64,000 nt of DNA from positions 1,922,001 to 1,986,000 of the forward strand of contig NZ_JACBZO010000001.1 of the NCBI RefSeq assembly GCF_013409005.1, read 5' to 3'. Position numbers and translations under genes: made by a program. Positions within the stretch are counted from its first letter, which is position 1, and the number at the start of each line of letters is the position of its first letter. Under the pieces are notes generated by a model that saw only the letters and a list, made by a program, of their open reading frames with translations, made no database searches and was not told the DNA's origin. The DNA comes from Demequina lutea (lineage in GTDB: Bacteria > Actinomycetota > Actinomycetes > Actinomycetales > Demequinaceae). Of this stretch, positions 38,221-47,127 are shown piece by piece.

Positions 38221-40500
38221 CTAGTGGGCGCTACGCGCCGACGGCAGGTCAAATGGATTGTCGAGTTCCTGGGGACGCGCCTCGATGAGGCTCTCCATGA
38301 AGGGCAATCCCATGGCGAAGACCGCGGCGGCCGGCTGAGCCACACCGAAGAGCCACCCCTGGCCGTACTTCCATCCGCATCGCGACAGGAAGTCGGCCTG
38401 AGACTCGGTTTCGATTCCCTCAGCAATCGTGGCCAGGCCTAACTCCCTCGCGAGGGCACCGAGCGCCCGAGACACACGGGCGCCGGAGGGGTCCTCCGGA
38501 ATGCCCGCGACGAAGGACATGTCGAGTTTGACCCCCGAGACCGGCAAGTCTCTCAAGTACGACAGCGGCGATACTCCCGTGCCGAAGTCGTCGAGAAGGA
38601 TGGGGACGCCCGCGTTGCGCAACTCGGTCAACTCATGGCGGATGCGTGTGTTTGGCGCCACGAGTGAGGCCTCGGTGAGCTCGACGACGAGCCTCTGAGG
38701 GCTCAGCCGGTAGCGGGCGATCGCGCTGAGCACCGAGTTGGCAAATTCGCTGTCGCCCAATTGGTCGGCGGATACGTTCAGCGAGACCCATACGCCGGGC
38801 TCGGGGAACTGGGCAAGGAACGCCGCGGCCAGCTCCACCAGAGCGGTTCCGAGTTCCGTGGCGAGCTTGCGGTCGTCGAGGAGCCCGAGGAAGGCCCCCG
38901 GAAGGAGCAAACCGCGCGTCGGATGCTGCCATCGAACAAGAGCCTCGTAACCGACAACGGAACGCGAAGCGAGGTCCATCACGGGTTGGTAGTGCAGGAC
39001 GAGGTCCCCGTGCTCGATCGCCTTGGCGAGCTCGCCACCGAGAACGGAATGGTGGTCATTTGTCGATTGCATGGATGGGTCGTAGACCTCAGTCCGCGAC
39101 TTTCCCAGCGCCTTGGCGCGGTACATCGCGGCGTCTGCCGCGCTCAAGAGGCTGGGAGCACCGCCTGCGACGGTGTCGCCGTCCGCCATCGCGATGCCCA
39201 CCGAGCAGTGCAGGTTCAGTTGATGCCTCTTGACCTGAAGCGGCCGCTTGAGTCCCGCGTGGATCGCGCCCGCAATCTCATACAGCGCTTTGCCGCAATC
39301 GGAATCCTGGACCACGATGACGAATTCATCGCCGCCGATGCGTGCGACGGTGCCTCGCCCCGCGGTGGCCGATCGCAACACGCCGGCGACGTGGACAAGC
39401 GCGCTGTCACCGGCGGCGTGCCCAAAGCGGTCGTTGAGGCCCTTGAACCCGTCGAGGTCGACGGCGATCACTCCCACCCTGGACGTGGCATCGGGCTGAT
39501 CGAGCACCTTCTGCAGCACCTCTTGCATCAGGGTGCGGTTGGCGAGGCCAGTCAACGGGTCGTGCATGGCGCGGTGGGCCATCAGCTCGGAGTGGAGGCG
39601 GTCGTCGGTCGAATCACGGACCTGAACCACATAGTGGTCTGGCGCGCCTCCCGCGTACCGCACGAGCGCGACGTCGAGAACGGCCCACACCACGTTCCCA
39701 TCAGCCCGCACGTAGCGCTTCTCCAAGGAGAAGTGATTTTGCAGGCCGTCGTAGAGCCGCTGCAATTGCTCGCGTTCCGCCTGGACGTCGCGAGGGTGAG
39801 AAAGGGCGCTGAACGGCGTCCCCCTGAGCGCGGCCACCGTGGAGCCCATCATCGTCGCAAAGGCCCTGTTGACGGCCATCAGGCGCCACTCCAGATCGAC
39901 GAGTGCCATGCCGACGGGGGCGTTCTCCATCGCCCTGCGGAACTGGGCATCCGAGCGATTGAGCGCCTCGGCTGCCTCCTGAAGGCCACTAGTATCCATG
40001 AGCGTGGTCACGGTTGCCGAGTCGCCATCGACGGCATCTGGCACCTTGCGAGACTTCACCTGGAGCCACCGCACATCTTCGCTGCCCCGCCGTCCCGGAA
40101 CTCCGATAACGCGGGGCCGGTCGTCGTCCCTTCCAGGGGCGAACACCTCTTGTACGAGCAACGGACGGCCATGCTCGTCGACCGCCTTGAAGGGCAACTG
40201 TCCGAGCGGGGTCCCGAGCACGGCACTCTTGTCGATGCCCATCATGTGCGCGGCCATGTCGGTCAGGACAACGATCTCGCTCGTGCGCGAAATGATGAGG
40301 ACTCCGTCGCGTGCGGAAGACAAGATGGCTTCAAACTGCTTGCGCATGCTGCGCTCTTTGCGGAGCGCCAAATCACGGGAACGGCGGACGCGTCCGGAGC
40401 GGATGAACGATACGAATACTCCTGCGAGCGCCACGAGGACAAACACGGCCACTCCAGTAGCCACATTGGGCTTTTGGAGTAACTCTAGGAATCCTCCCAT
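38221..40500 (-). CDS. PAS-PAS-GGDEF-EAL cyclic-di-GMP signalling protein
   Basis: A 759-aa membrane-anchored protein: one N-terminal helix (about 14-33), two PAS domains (about 50-165 and 180-305), GGDEF (about 315-475) with an intact RIGGDEF, and EAL (about 490-735) with EALVRW, SLNVSA, ELTE, LDDFGTG, VKLD and EGIET. Both diguanylate cyclase and phosphodiesterase catalytic residues look present, so it may make or break c-di-GMP depending on the PAS signal. Its ATG overlaps the ftsK end by 16 bases, so it is co-transcribed with ftsK. Confidence 0.93.
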   Translation of the reverse strand: MGGFLELLQKPNVATGVAVFVLVALAGVFVSFIRSGRVRRSRDLALRKERSMRKQFEAILSSARDGVLIISRTSEIVVLTDMAAHMMGIDKSAVLGTPLGQLPFKAVDEHGRPLLVQEVFAPGRDDDRPRVIGVPGRRGSEDVRWLQVKSRKVPDAVDGDSATVTTLMDTSGLQEAAEALNRSDAQFRRAMENAPVGMALVDLEWRLMAVNRAFATMMGSTVAALRGTPFSALSHPRDVQAEREQLQRLYDGLQNHFSLEKRYVRADGNVVWAVLDVALVRYAGGAPDHYVVQVRDSTDDRLHSELMAHRAMHDPLTGLANRTLMQEVLQKVLDQPDATSRVGVIAVDLDGFKGLNDRFGHAAGDSALVHVAGVLRSATAGRGTVARIGGDEFVIVVQDSDCGKALYEIAGAIHAGLKRPLQVKRHQLNLHCSVGIAMADGDTVAGGAPSLLSAADAAMYRAKALGKSRTEVYDPSMQSTNDHHSVLGGELAKAIEHGDLVLHYQPVMDLASRSVVGYEALVRWQHPTRGLLLPGAFLGLLDDRKLATELGTALVELAAAFLAQFPEPGVWVSLNVSADQLGDSEFANSVLSAIARYRLSPQRLVVELTEASLVAPNTRIRHELTELRNAGVPILLDDFGTGVSPLSYLRDLPVSGVKLDMSFVAGIPEDPSGARVSRALGALARELGLATIAEGIETESQADFLSRCGWKYGQGWLFGVAQPAAAVFAMGLPFMESLIEARPQELDNPFDLPSARSAH

Positions 40501-43190
40501 GATCCATCCTCGGAGTCACTGACGTACGGTTCACCCACCGTATCCGAGGATGCGCCCCGCAGAATAGCCAACGTGGACGCCAGTTCGTCGGGAGTGACGA
40601 ATACCTCACGCGCCTTGGACCCCTGAGAGGGGCCAACGATCTCTCGACTCTCGAGCAAGTCCATGAGTCGACCAGCCTTGGCGAAGCCCACGCGGAGCTT
40701 CCGTTGAAGCATCGACGTCGACCCCAACTGCGTCGTAATGACGAGCTCCGTTGCGGCGAGCAGGTCTTGCAGGTCGTCGCCAATGTCCGCGGCGACCTTG
40801 GCCTGATTACCCACCGTGATGACGTCATCCCTGAATTGGGGTTGAGCCTGCTTCTTGACGTGCTCGACGGCCGCGTGGATCTCGCTTTCCGTGACCCACG
40901 CGCCTTGAACGCGCATCGGCTTGGACTCCCCCATGGGCAGGAAGAGCGCATCGCCCTGTCCGATGAGCTTCTCGGCACCGGGAGTGTCGAGCACGACGCG
41001 GCTGTCCGCAAGCGAAGACGTGGCGAAGGCAAGGCGTGAGGGCACGTTTGCCTTAATAGTTCCCGTCACGATATCGACCGACGGCCGCTGCGTCGCAAGC
41101 ACCAAGTGGATGCCTGCGGCGCGCGCCAACTGGGTGATGCGCTGAATCGAGTCCTCGACGTCGCGAGGCGCGACCATCATGAGGTCGGCAAGCTCGTCGA
41201 CGATGACCAACAGGTACGGATAGGTCGTAATGCGACGCTCCGAGCCCGGCAGCGGCTTGACCTTGCCCGCCCGCACGGCCTTGTTGAAGTCGTCGATGTG
41301 CTTGTATCCGTACATCGCAAGATCGTCGTACCTAGTATCCATCTCCTTCACGACCCACTCGAGGGCCTGGGCCGCCTTTTTGGGGTCGGTGATGATTGGA
41401 GTTATGAGGTGCGGAATACCTTCGTAGACGGTGAGCTCGACGCGCTTGGGGTCAACCAACACCATGCGCACCTCTTGAGGGGTGGCGCGCATGAGAACGG
41501 ACGTGATCATCGAGTTCACGAAGCTTGACTTACCCGCACCGGTCGCGCCCGCGACCAGCAGGTGAGGCATCTTGGCGAGGTTCGCCATGACGTAGCCGCC
41601 CTCGACGTCCTTGCCGATGCCGATCGCCATCGGGTGGTCGTTCTTGGTTGCCACGGGAGAACGCAACACGTCCCCAAGAGACACCGTCTCGCGGTCCGTA
41701 TTGGGAATCTCGATGCCGATCGCCATCTTGCCGGGGATGGGCGAAAGTATGCGGATATCGGGGCTCGCCACCGCGTACGCGATGTTCTTGGCCAGCTGCG
41801 TGATCTTTTCGACCTTGACGCCCTGGCCAAGCTCGACCTCGTAGCGCGTCACCGTCGGGCCACGCGAGAAGCCGGTGACATGCGCGTCCACCTGGAACTG
41901 CTCCAGGACGCTGGTGAGCGACTCGACGACACGATCGTTCGCCGCGGACCGGGTCTTGTGCGGAGCGCCCGGCTTGAGGATGGCCGGGTTGGGAAGCACG
42001 TACGGGCTCGAGTTCTCGAGTTCGCCTTGCTCCCCTACAGGCACCACGGCGGTGGGAGGCGCGGTCCGCTCGCCGTGCACCTCGAGGACCTCGGTACGGG
42101 CCGCGAGCGCGGTGGCATCGGCGTCGTCAAGCGCGTCCCTCTCCGCATCCCCCGACGGGGCATACGGGTTGGGAATGCCTCCGAGCGGGGTGCCGTGGCG
42201 AGGGTATCCGTGGAGCGGCGTCGGCACGCGAGCGTCTTCCTGAGTCGACGGGCCCCTGTCATAGGGCGAAATCGAGGGGTTGACGATCGCGTCAAAGTCG
42301 CGATGCCCGTTGACGCCGTCCCGCAGGGCTGGGCTGGCGAAGGGCTCATCGGCCTCGTAGCCGTCGAGCTTGCGCCTCGCCTGTACCCGCTCCTTGAAGC
42401 TCGCGCGCTTGCGCCGCTCGAGCGTGCCGTGCTCGGGAAGGTCCAGTTCGCCTTCGTCGTCTGCGTCTCCCCCACGACCAGACACCGCGCGCCGCGCCTG
42501 CGACACGAGGAACGCAATGACTTCACGCAACGGCTTGCCGATGATGAAGAGCACGAAGGCGAGCCCTAGAAGCACCAACACCGTGATGGCCAGACCTGGT
42601 GTGAGCAAGGCCGCGAGCGGAGTTCCAACAATGAAGCCGAGCACCCCTCCCGCCTTCTGCACCGGCTCAAGGCCATCCGAGGGCGACGGTCGATGATCGG
42701 CGATGTGGATGATTCCGGTGACCGCGAGCGCAAGCAGGACGGATCCAAAGACGATGCGGTAGTTCGCGTCTCCCGCACCCGGGGCGCGGAACAGGCGAAT
42801 CGCCATCGCGACTAGCAACACGGGAAGCGCTACCGAAAGCACGCCGAACGTGCCCGCGGACAACCGGTGCAGGAACTGTCCAAACGGGTTGTCGAGCTGG
42901 AACCACTCGCTCGCCGCCACGAGGATCGCGATGATGATCAGGCCGAGAGCGAGTCCATCCCTGCGCACCTCATGCGGAACATCGCGTGCGCCTCGACCCA
43001 GGCGCCGCACTCCGCCGCCAACGAGCCGAGCCGAGCCTGACCCAACGCCCTTCAGCGCGCGCACGGGCCACGCCGAGGTCTGCTGCCGCCCGCGTGTGGA
43101 TTGCTTTCGGGTGGTATTGGACCGCGCGGGAGCGCGCCTCGTCGAATTGGACGAGGAGGAACGCGAGCGTGACGGGCGTGACTGTGCCAT
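40485..43190 (-). CDS. ftsK: DNA translocase FtsK
   Basis: Septum-located hexameric dsDNA pump for chromosome segregation. The 901-aa protein has a basic N-terminal tail, four or five membrane segments (about 80-230), an acidic/proline-rich linker, the alpha/beta motor (FSRGPTVTRYEVELGQGVKVEK; Walker A VAGATGAGKSSFVNSM; VDPKRVEL; VDELADLMM) and a gamma winged-helix domain (QLGSTSMLQRKLRVGFAKAGRLMDLLESREIVGPSQGSKAREV) that reads KOPS-type sites. The ATG at 43190 has GGGGGGA upstream. The c-di-GMP gene overlaps its end. Confidence 0.96.
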   Translation of the reverse strand: MAQSRPSRSRSSSSNSTRRAPARSNTTRKQSTRGRQQTSAWPVRALKGVGSGSARLVGGGVRRLGRGARDVPHEVRRDGLALGLIIIAILVAASEWFQLDNPFGQFLHRLSAGTFGVLSVALPVLLVAMAIRLFRAPGAGDANYRIVFGSVLLALAVTGIIHIADHRPSPSDGLEPVQKAGGVLGFIVGTPLAALLTPGLAITVLVLLGLAFVLFIIGKPLREVIAFLVSQARRAVSGRGGDADDEGELDLPEHGTLERRKRASFKERVQARRKLDGYEADEPFASPALRDGVNGHRDFDAIVNPSISPYDRGPSTQEDARVPTPLHGYPRHGTPLGGIPNPYAPSGDAERDALDDADATALAARTEVLEVHGERTAPPTAVVPVGEQGELENSSPYVLPNPAILKPGAPHKTRSAANDRVVESLTSVLEQFQVDAHVTGFSRGPTVTRYEVELGQGVKVEKITQLAKNIAYAVASPDIRILSPIPGKMAIGIEIPNTDRETVSLGDVLRSPVATKNDHPMAIGIGKDVEGGYVMANLAKMPHLLVAGATGAGKSSFVNSMITSVLMRATPQEVRMVLVDPKRVELTVYEGIPHLITPIITDPKKAAQALEWVVKEMDTRYDDLAMYGYKHIDDFNKAVRAGKVKPLPGSERRITTYPYLLVIVDELADLMMVAPRDVEDSIQRITQLARAAGIHLVLATQRPSVDIVTGTIKANVPSRLAFATSSLADSRVVLDTPGAEKLIGQGDALFLPMGESKPMRVQGAWVTESEIHAAVEHVKKQAQPQFRDDVITVGNQAKVAADIGDDLQDLLAATELVITTQLGSTSMLQRKLRVGFAKAGRLMDLLESREIVGPSQGSKAREVFVTPDELASTLAILRGASSDTVGEPYVSDSEDGSWEDS

Positions 43191-43297
43191 GGTCCCCCCA
43201 GGCTACGTTGACGCACCCACCTAGAGGTGGAGCCACGACGACGGGCGGGCAGACGGGTGAGTAACCCTGCGGGGATCACTTGGAGCCAAGACCCGCA

Positions 43298-43379
43298 AGT
43301 CGGCGCTGGTGACCATTCGCGAGCGCCCCTCGCCTCTCAGTCGGCGCTGGTGACCACTCGGCGCACTAGAGACCCCGCG
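43298..43379. repeat. Two tandem 41-bp repeat units
   Basis: Two units beginning AGTCGGCGCTGGTGACCA at 43298 and 43339, exactly 41 bp apart; the second runs into the stop region of the adjacent membrane-protein gene. The same unit recurs at 44578 and 44619, and diverged forms with the same 41-bp period occur at 44725/44766 and 46668/46709. Confidence 0.8.
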
Positions 43380-43935
43380 TGCGGCGCCGCAGGAACCCGT
43401 AGCCCGCCACGACTTCGGCAACAATCAGCAACGCGACAGCCCCGCCCACGGGAATCTGCCACGACTGAGCGCTCTCGTGCCACTCGGGGTGCTGCGCGAT
43501 GAGCGTGTGCCACGCGCTCCAGTTGCGGATGTGCACCACGAGCGCGAGGACCGTCGCGGCAACCATTGTGGACCCGGCACCTGCGGCAAAGCGCCGCGCG
43601 GACAAGGCCCTGTAGTCGGGCACGAATTGCCCGCGCCACACGGTCAGGGCCGACCACCAGGCGATCGCAGCAGCCGCAATCAGAGCGAACTCAATCACGC
43701 CCGCGATCTCCCACTGCCACACCGAAAGGGGCGCGGCCCACTCGAGCACGCTGCCACCGTTGGCCCCGCGAATGACCGTCGCACCGGACACCGTCGCTGC
43801 GGTGACGCCCCCGAGGATCACCAATGCCGTCAGGATCGGCGCCACGAGGCCCAGCGTCAGGGCGATCGCAAGCCTGACACCCCTTGGGAGGCCGGTCGCG
43901 GAAGCGGCAGGCGAACTCATGTCGGTCACTGTCAT
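43366..43935 (-). CDS. Membrane protein of unknown function (five predicted helices)
   Basis: A 189-aa integral membrane protein with about five hydrophobic segments (roughly 20-45, 65-90, 110-130, 150-170 and the C-terminus), ending in RRRTRGL. I do not recognise the family. The ATG at 43935 has GAGGGGA upstream. The open frame continues to 44574, but that part covers the neighbouring zincin gene out of frame and is not protein-like. Lies between ftsK and the zincin gene, at the edge of the repeat-rich accessory stretch. Confidence 0.75.
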   Translation of the reverse strand: MTVTDMSSPAASATGLPRGVRLAIALTLGLVAPILTALVILGGVTAATVSGATVIRGANGGSVLEWAAPLSVWQWEIAGVIEFALIAAAAIAWWSALTVWRGQFVPDYRALSARRFAAGAGSTMVAATVLALVVHIRNWSAWHTLIAQHPEWHESAQSWQIPVGGAVALLIVAEVVAGYGFLRRRTRGL

Positions 43936-44057
43936 CGCAGTTCCCCTCGTTGCGCGCCCGCCGCTGCGGGCTCGAAGTACGAGGCTAACCCCGCACGCCC
44001 CAAACCGTGCGTCGGAACGTTGGGACCACCCCTCGCAGGGGCCGACGGCGAGAGCGC

Positions 44058-44426
44058 CTAGAACCAGCCGAGTTCGCGCAGTTCTGCCTCGGAGATGCCC
44101 ATGGCGTGGCCGACCTCGTGGCCCAGCACCTTGAGCACGCGCGCCGGAACGTCTTCGCGGCGCGTGCACACCGACAGGATGGGCAGCCGATACAGACTGA
44201 TGGTGTCGGGCATCGAGCCCGCCACGCGGCCGCCGTGTGCCGTCGCGGGGATCCCGCGATACAGGCCCAGGAGTGTGGTCCCCGGTTGCGTAGTGCCGGG
44301 CGCGGGCGCATCCTCCACGAGCACCGCGAGTTCCTGGAGGATCGGAGCGGTCCAGTCCGGAAGAGAGTCCATCGCGTCCCGCACGAGGTCCTCGAACTCC
44401 TCGTGAGACATCGGGACCGGACTCAT
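44058..44426 (-). CDS. Zincin-like metallopeptidase family protein (PF06262 type)
   Basis: A 122-aa cytoplasmic protein with HEVGHAMGISEAEL near residues 103-116, the HExxH zinc motif at the C-terminus as in the Zincin_1 family (PF06262/DUF1025). The opening MSHEEFEDLVRDAMDSLPDW and the middle GLYRGIP and LPDTISLYR-like run fit that family. The ATG at 44426 has AAGGAAG seven bases upstream. Substrate and role are unknown. Stand-alone gene in the accessory stretch. Confidence 0.88.
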   Translation of the reverse strand: MSPVPMSHEEFEDLVRDAMDSLPDWTAPILQELAVLVEDAPAPGTTQPGTTLLGLYRGIPATAHGGRVAGSMPDTISLYRLPILSVCTRREDVPARVLKVLGHEVGHAMGISEAELRELGWF

Positions 44427-44577
44427 TGCTCTTCCTTTGTCCCTGGTCGAACGAGCCAACCGGTGGTGTGCTTCGCGTGCGACGCGCATCGGCGCTGTCG
44501 GGATCTCTTTGCCCTGTAAGGCTACGTCTCGGCACGTGAATGCAGAACAAGGGAGTTGACTTGACGCCCGACACCCG

Positions 44578-44659
44578 AGTCGGCGCTGGTGACCACTCAC
44601 GAGCCGCCGCTGCATCTCAGTCTGCGCTCACGCCCACTCATGGGGCGAATCCCCGTCGG
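44578..44659. repeat. Two further 41-bp repeat units
   Basis: Unit at 44578 matches the 43298 unit closely (AGTCGGCGCTGGTGACCA shared). The next, at 44619, is diverged (AGTCTGCGCTCACGCCCACT) and grades into the 166-bp repeat that follows. Confidence 0.75.
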
Positions 44660-44673
44660 TAACCCTCGTTGTC

Positions 44674-44839
44674 GCCAATCCACCCGGCAGATGTGGTGCT
44701 GGCGACCACTATTTGACGCCGGGTGCATCCTGCGTGACCGTCACGCCCACTCGTCAACGCCCGGCGCATCCTGCGTGACCGTCACGCCCATTCAGGGGGC
44801 GAATCCCAGTGGCCAACCCGGCCTACCGCTAATCAACCC
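44674..44839. repeat. 166-bp direct repeat, copy A
   Basis: Aligns without gaps to 46617-46782, with 13 mismatches by my count (about 92% identity). Internally it has a 41-bp-period pair at 44725 and 44766 (GCATCCTGCGTGACCGTCAC in both), each containing the inverted repeat GCGTGAC-C-GTCACGC. No coding frame is conserved between copies. Confidence 0.9.
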
Positions 44840-44989
44840 GGTACCGCTGTCCAACGCGGGACTCCGTTGGGCCGGAGATCCGCTCCACCGCGTCAGCGGG
44901 AACGCGCTCAGTCACACTGGCAATCCCGCAATTAGCCGACGCGTCCGGTTGGTCGTTGGCTAAGAGTTGCTGTTGGCGCAGGCCTGGCC

Positions 44990-45290
44990 GTGATCCTGGA
45001 GCCCGCCGGGCATCGGTGGTCCGAGTTTTCATGTCGCGTGCGATGTCAGCGATCCATTCGTTGCGACGGTCTGCTGAGATCTCGTTCGGCCACTACGGGA
45101 CTACGAGTGCCGATGGCTCACGGTCGACGTTGAGGTCCAATCCGACGGCGAAGTCGCCGCTCTCGTGGATGTCCAGGTAGAGGAGACCGAGGTGGATACG
45201 ACGTAGCGCTCGCTTTGTCGGCCACGGGCTGCCGTTCTGAGAGACCCTGAGCGCGCGCTCGCCGCCGCAGTCGGCGTAGGGGTCCGCCAG
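44990..45290 (-). pseudogene. Possible gene remnant with internal stop
   Basis: On the minus strand, from 45290 to a TAG at 45093, 65 codons read as a protein-like sequence with strong G/C third positions (RRIHLGLLYLDIHESGDFAV, then GLDLNVDRE). After the TAG the same frame continues protein-like (WPNEISADRRNEWIADIARD) to about 44990. There is no start codon and a TGA lies directly upstream. I do not recognise the family. Likely a decayed gene fragment; coincidence cannot be ruled out. Confidence 0.4.
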
Positions 45291-45401
45291 TCACACGTGT
45301 CGCTGTCGAGCGACGAGGCACGCCGTATGCTCGGTGATGACCCCCAACACTCCTGGCGTTGACCCCTCGATCGATGCGTTCAATGGATTAAGGACACCCC
45401 G

Positions 45402-46433
45402 ATGCACTATCGAACCCTTGGAAACAGCGGAGCCGTCGTGTCGACGTTCGCTCTGGGAACTATGACCTTCGGCGCGGAGGCCGACGAGGCGACGTCGCAC
45501 GCCATCCTTGGCGACTACCTCGAATCCGGCGGCAATCTCATCGACACGGCCGACGTGTACAGCAAGGGGGCCTCGGAGGAGATCATCGGGCGCTGGCTCG
45601 CAGCGCACCCCACGGACAAAGAGCAGATGGTGATCGCCACCAAGGGACGCTTCACGATGGGCAGTGGCCACAATGACCTCGGCACGTCCCGGCGCCACCT
45701 CGGTCGCGCGCTTGACGCGTCGCTGAGGCGCCTCGGCGTGGAGCAGATCGACCTCTACCAGATGCACGCCTGGGACGCAGTGACTCCGCTTGAGGAAACG
45801 CTGCGATTCCTGGACGACGCCGTGCGTAGCGGCAAGATCGCCTACTACGGGTTCTCAAACTTCCTCGGCTGGCAACTGACCAAGGCCGTGCACCTGGCGC
45901 GTGCCAACGGCTTCACACCGCCCGTGACGCTCCAGCCGCAGTACAGCCTATTGGTGCGGGAGATCGAGTCCGAGATCGTGCCAGCCTGCCAGGATGCGAA
46001 CATCGGCTTGCTGCCGTGGTCGCCACTCGCGGGCGGCTGGCTTACCGGCAAGTACCAGCGCGACGCCAACCCGACAGGAGCCACACGCCTGGGCGAGGAC
46101 CCGGAACGCGGAATGGAGGCGTGGGAACCTCGCAACAAGCAGGAACGGACATGGCGGATCCTCGACACGGTCGGGCAGATAGCGAAGGTCAAGAGGGTCA
46201 ATCAGGCGCAAGTGTCGCTTGCGTGGCTTGAGGCGCAGCCCGCCGTCACCTCGGTGATTCTGGGGGCGCGCAACACCGACCAACTCGCCGACAACCTCGG
46301 TGCCACCGCCGTCGAACTCACCGCCGACGAGCTCAAGCGTCTCGACGAGGTGAGCGCCCCCGTCGTCTCGGACTATCCCTACGGTGCAGCTGGCGCCGAC
46401 CAACGCCACCGCGCCATCGACGTCAGCGACTGA
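45402..46433 (+). CDS. Aldo/keto reductase
   Basis: A 343-aa NADPH-dependent oxidoreductase of the AKR superfamily (TIM barrel). The catalytic tetrad is visible: Asp48 and Tyr53 in IDTADVYSKG, Lys81 in IATKGRF and His122 in YQMHAWD. The cofactor site GARNTDQLADNL is near the C-terminus. The sequence resembles the AKR11/YghZ-like group; the substrate is unknown. The ATG at 45402 has AAGGA eight bases upstream. It stands alone, enclosed by the two copies of the 166-bp repeat. Confidence 0.93.
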   Translation: MHYRTLGNSGAVVSTFALGTMTFGAEADEATSHAILGDYLESGGNLIDTADVYSKGASEEIIGRWLAAHPTDKEQMVIATKGRFTMGSGHNDLGTSRRHLGRALDASLRRLGVEQIDLYQMHAWDAVTPLEETLRFLDDAVRSGKIAYYGFSNFLGWQLTKAVHLARANGFTPPVTLQPQYSLLVREIESEIVPACQDANIGLLPWSPLAGGWLTGKYQRDANPTGATRLGEDPERGMEAWEPRNKQERTWRILDTVGQIAKVKRVNQAQVSLAWLEAQPAVTSVILGARNTDQLADNLGATAVELTADELKRLDEVSAPVVSDYPYGAAGADQRHRAIDVSD

Positions 46434-46827
46434 GCATCGGGTTCCTGGGCCCGCCCAGGGAAGGGCCAATGAGCACGCTCGCCCCCACGAAGTTATCGAC
46501 TGGAACCGGCCCGCCGAGGTCCACTTCGCCCTCGCCGACCCCAACTTCGAAAGACAAGAAACCCTGCCCACTGCTTGACGCGGGACAGACCCCACACGTG
46601 GGAAACGCGGCCTGCCGCCAATCCACCCGGCAGACGTGGCGCTGGCGACCACTATTTGGCGCCGGGTGCATCCTGCGTGACCGTCACGCCCACTCGTTAA
46701 CGCCCGGTGCACCCTGCGTGACCGTCACGCCCATTCACGGGGCGTACCCCAGTGGCCAACCCGGCCTGTCGTTAATCCACCCCGTCGGAGGCGGCCGCCC
46801 GGTGCACCCGGAGCGGATTTGTCGCGC
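46434..46827. other. 394-bp gap holding repeat copy B
   Basis: No gene seen. Contains the second 166-bp repeat copy (46617-46782). The flanking sequence (46560-46616) also partly resembles the sequence before copy A (CTTGACGC, GCCTGCCGCC), so homology may be longer but weaker outside the core. Confidence 0.6.
46617..46782. repeat. 166-bp direct repeat, copy B
   Basis: Partner of 44674-44839, offset by exactly 1943 bp. Same internal 41-bp-period pair (46668, 46709) and the same GCGTGAC-C-GTCACGC inverted repeats. Confidence 0.9.
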
Positions 46828-47127
46828 TCATTTGAAGTCGAATGTGTAGCACCAGGCGAATGCGGTGGCGACCTCCGCCTCGAGCTCAGGGTGCCTCTGC
46901 CGAAACTCCTTGGAACTCTGGCGACCCATGGACGCAAGGTCTGGCGCTTCAATCCGCGCGTCCGATGTGTAGAAGTCCTCTTCCAATGAACGCAATAGCG
47001 CGAGAAGTTCGGTCCCCCGTGCGGCCCCGAATTCTTCCACCACGGCTGCATCATCGCGTGTCGGCCATGTCGTGTGGCCCCATCCCGTCCACGTCGCTGC
47101 GGCCCGCGAGATTTCTGTTGCGTCCAT
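46828..47127 (-). CDS. Hypothetical protein
   Basis: A 99-aa soluble protein, opening MDATEISRAAATWTGWG and ending VATAFAWCYTFDFK, with no family I recognise. A plausible amino-acid composition and the biased third positions support coding. ATG at 47127 or GTG at 47136; neither has a convincing ribosome-binding site. It sits between repeat copy B and the decayed transporter, so it may itself be recently acquired. Confidence 0.6.
   Translation of the reverse strand: MDATEISRAAATWTGWGHTTWPTRDDAAVVEEFGAARGTELLALLRSLEEDFYTSDARIEAPDLASMGRQSSKEFRQRHPELEAEVATAFAWCYTFDFK

Larger units (their letters stand above)
44427..45401. other. 975-bp gap with repeats and a gene remnant
   Basis: No intact gene. 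It contains two 41-bp units (44578, 44619), the first copy of the 166-bp direct repeat (44674-44839), and a minus-strand protein-like remnant (about 44990-45290). The end near 45350-45401 should hold the promoter of the aldo/keto reductase (TTGACC near 45358). Confidence 0.7.

Noticed and set aside
43936..44574. N-terminal extension of the membrane-protein gene over the zincin gene
   Set aside because: The extension is Arg/Gly/Pro-rich, has no ribosome-binding site, and covers a clear zincin gene in another frame.
44427..46827. Insertion sequence or composite transposon
   Set aside because: No transposase, integrase, target-site duplication or terminal inverted repeats were seen; only direct repeats are present.
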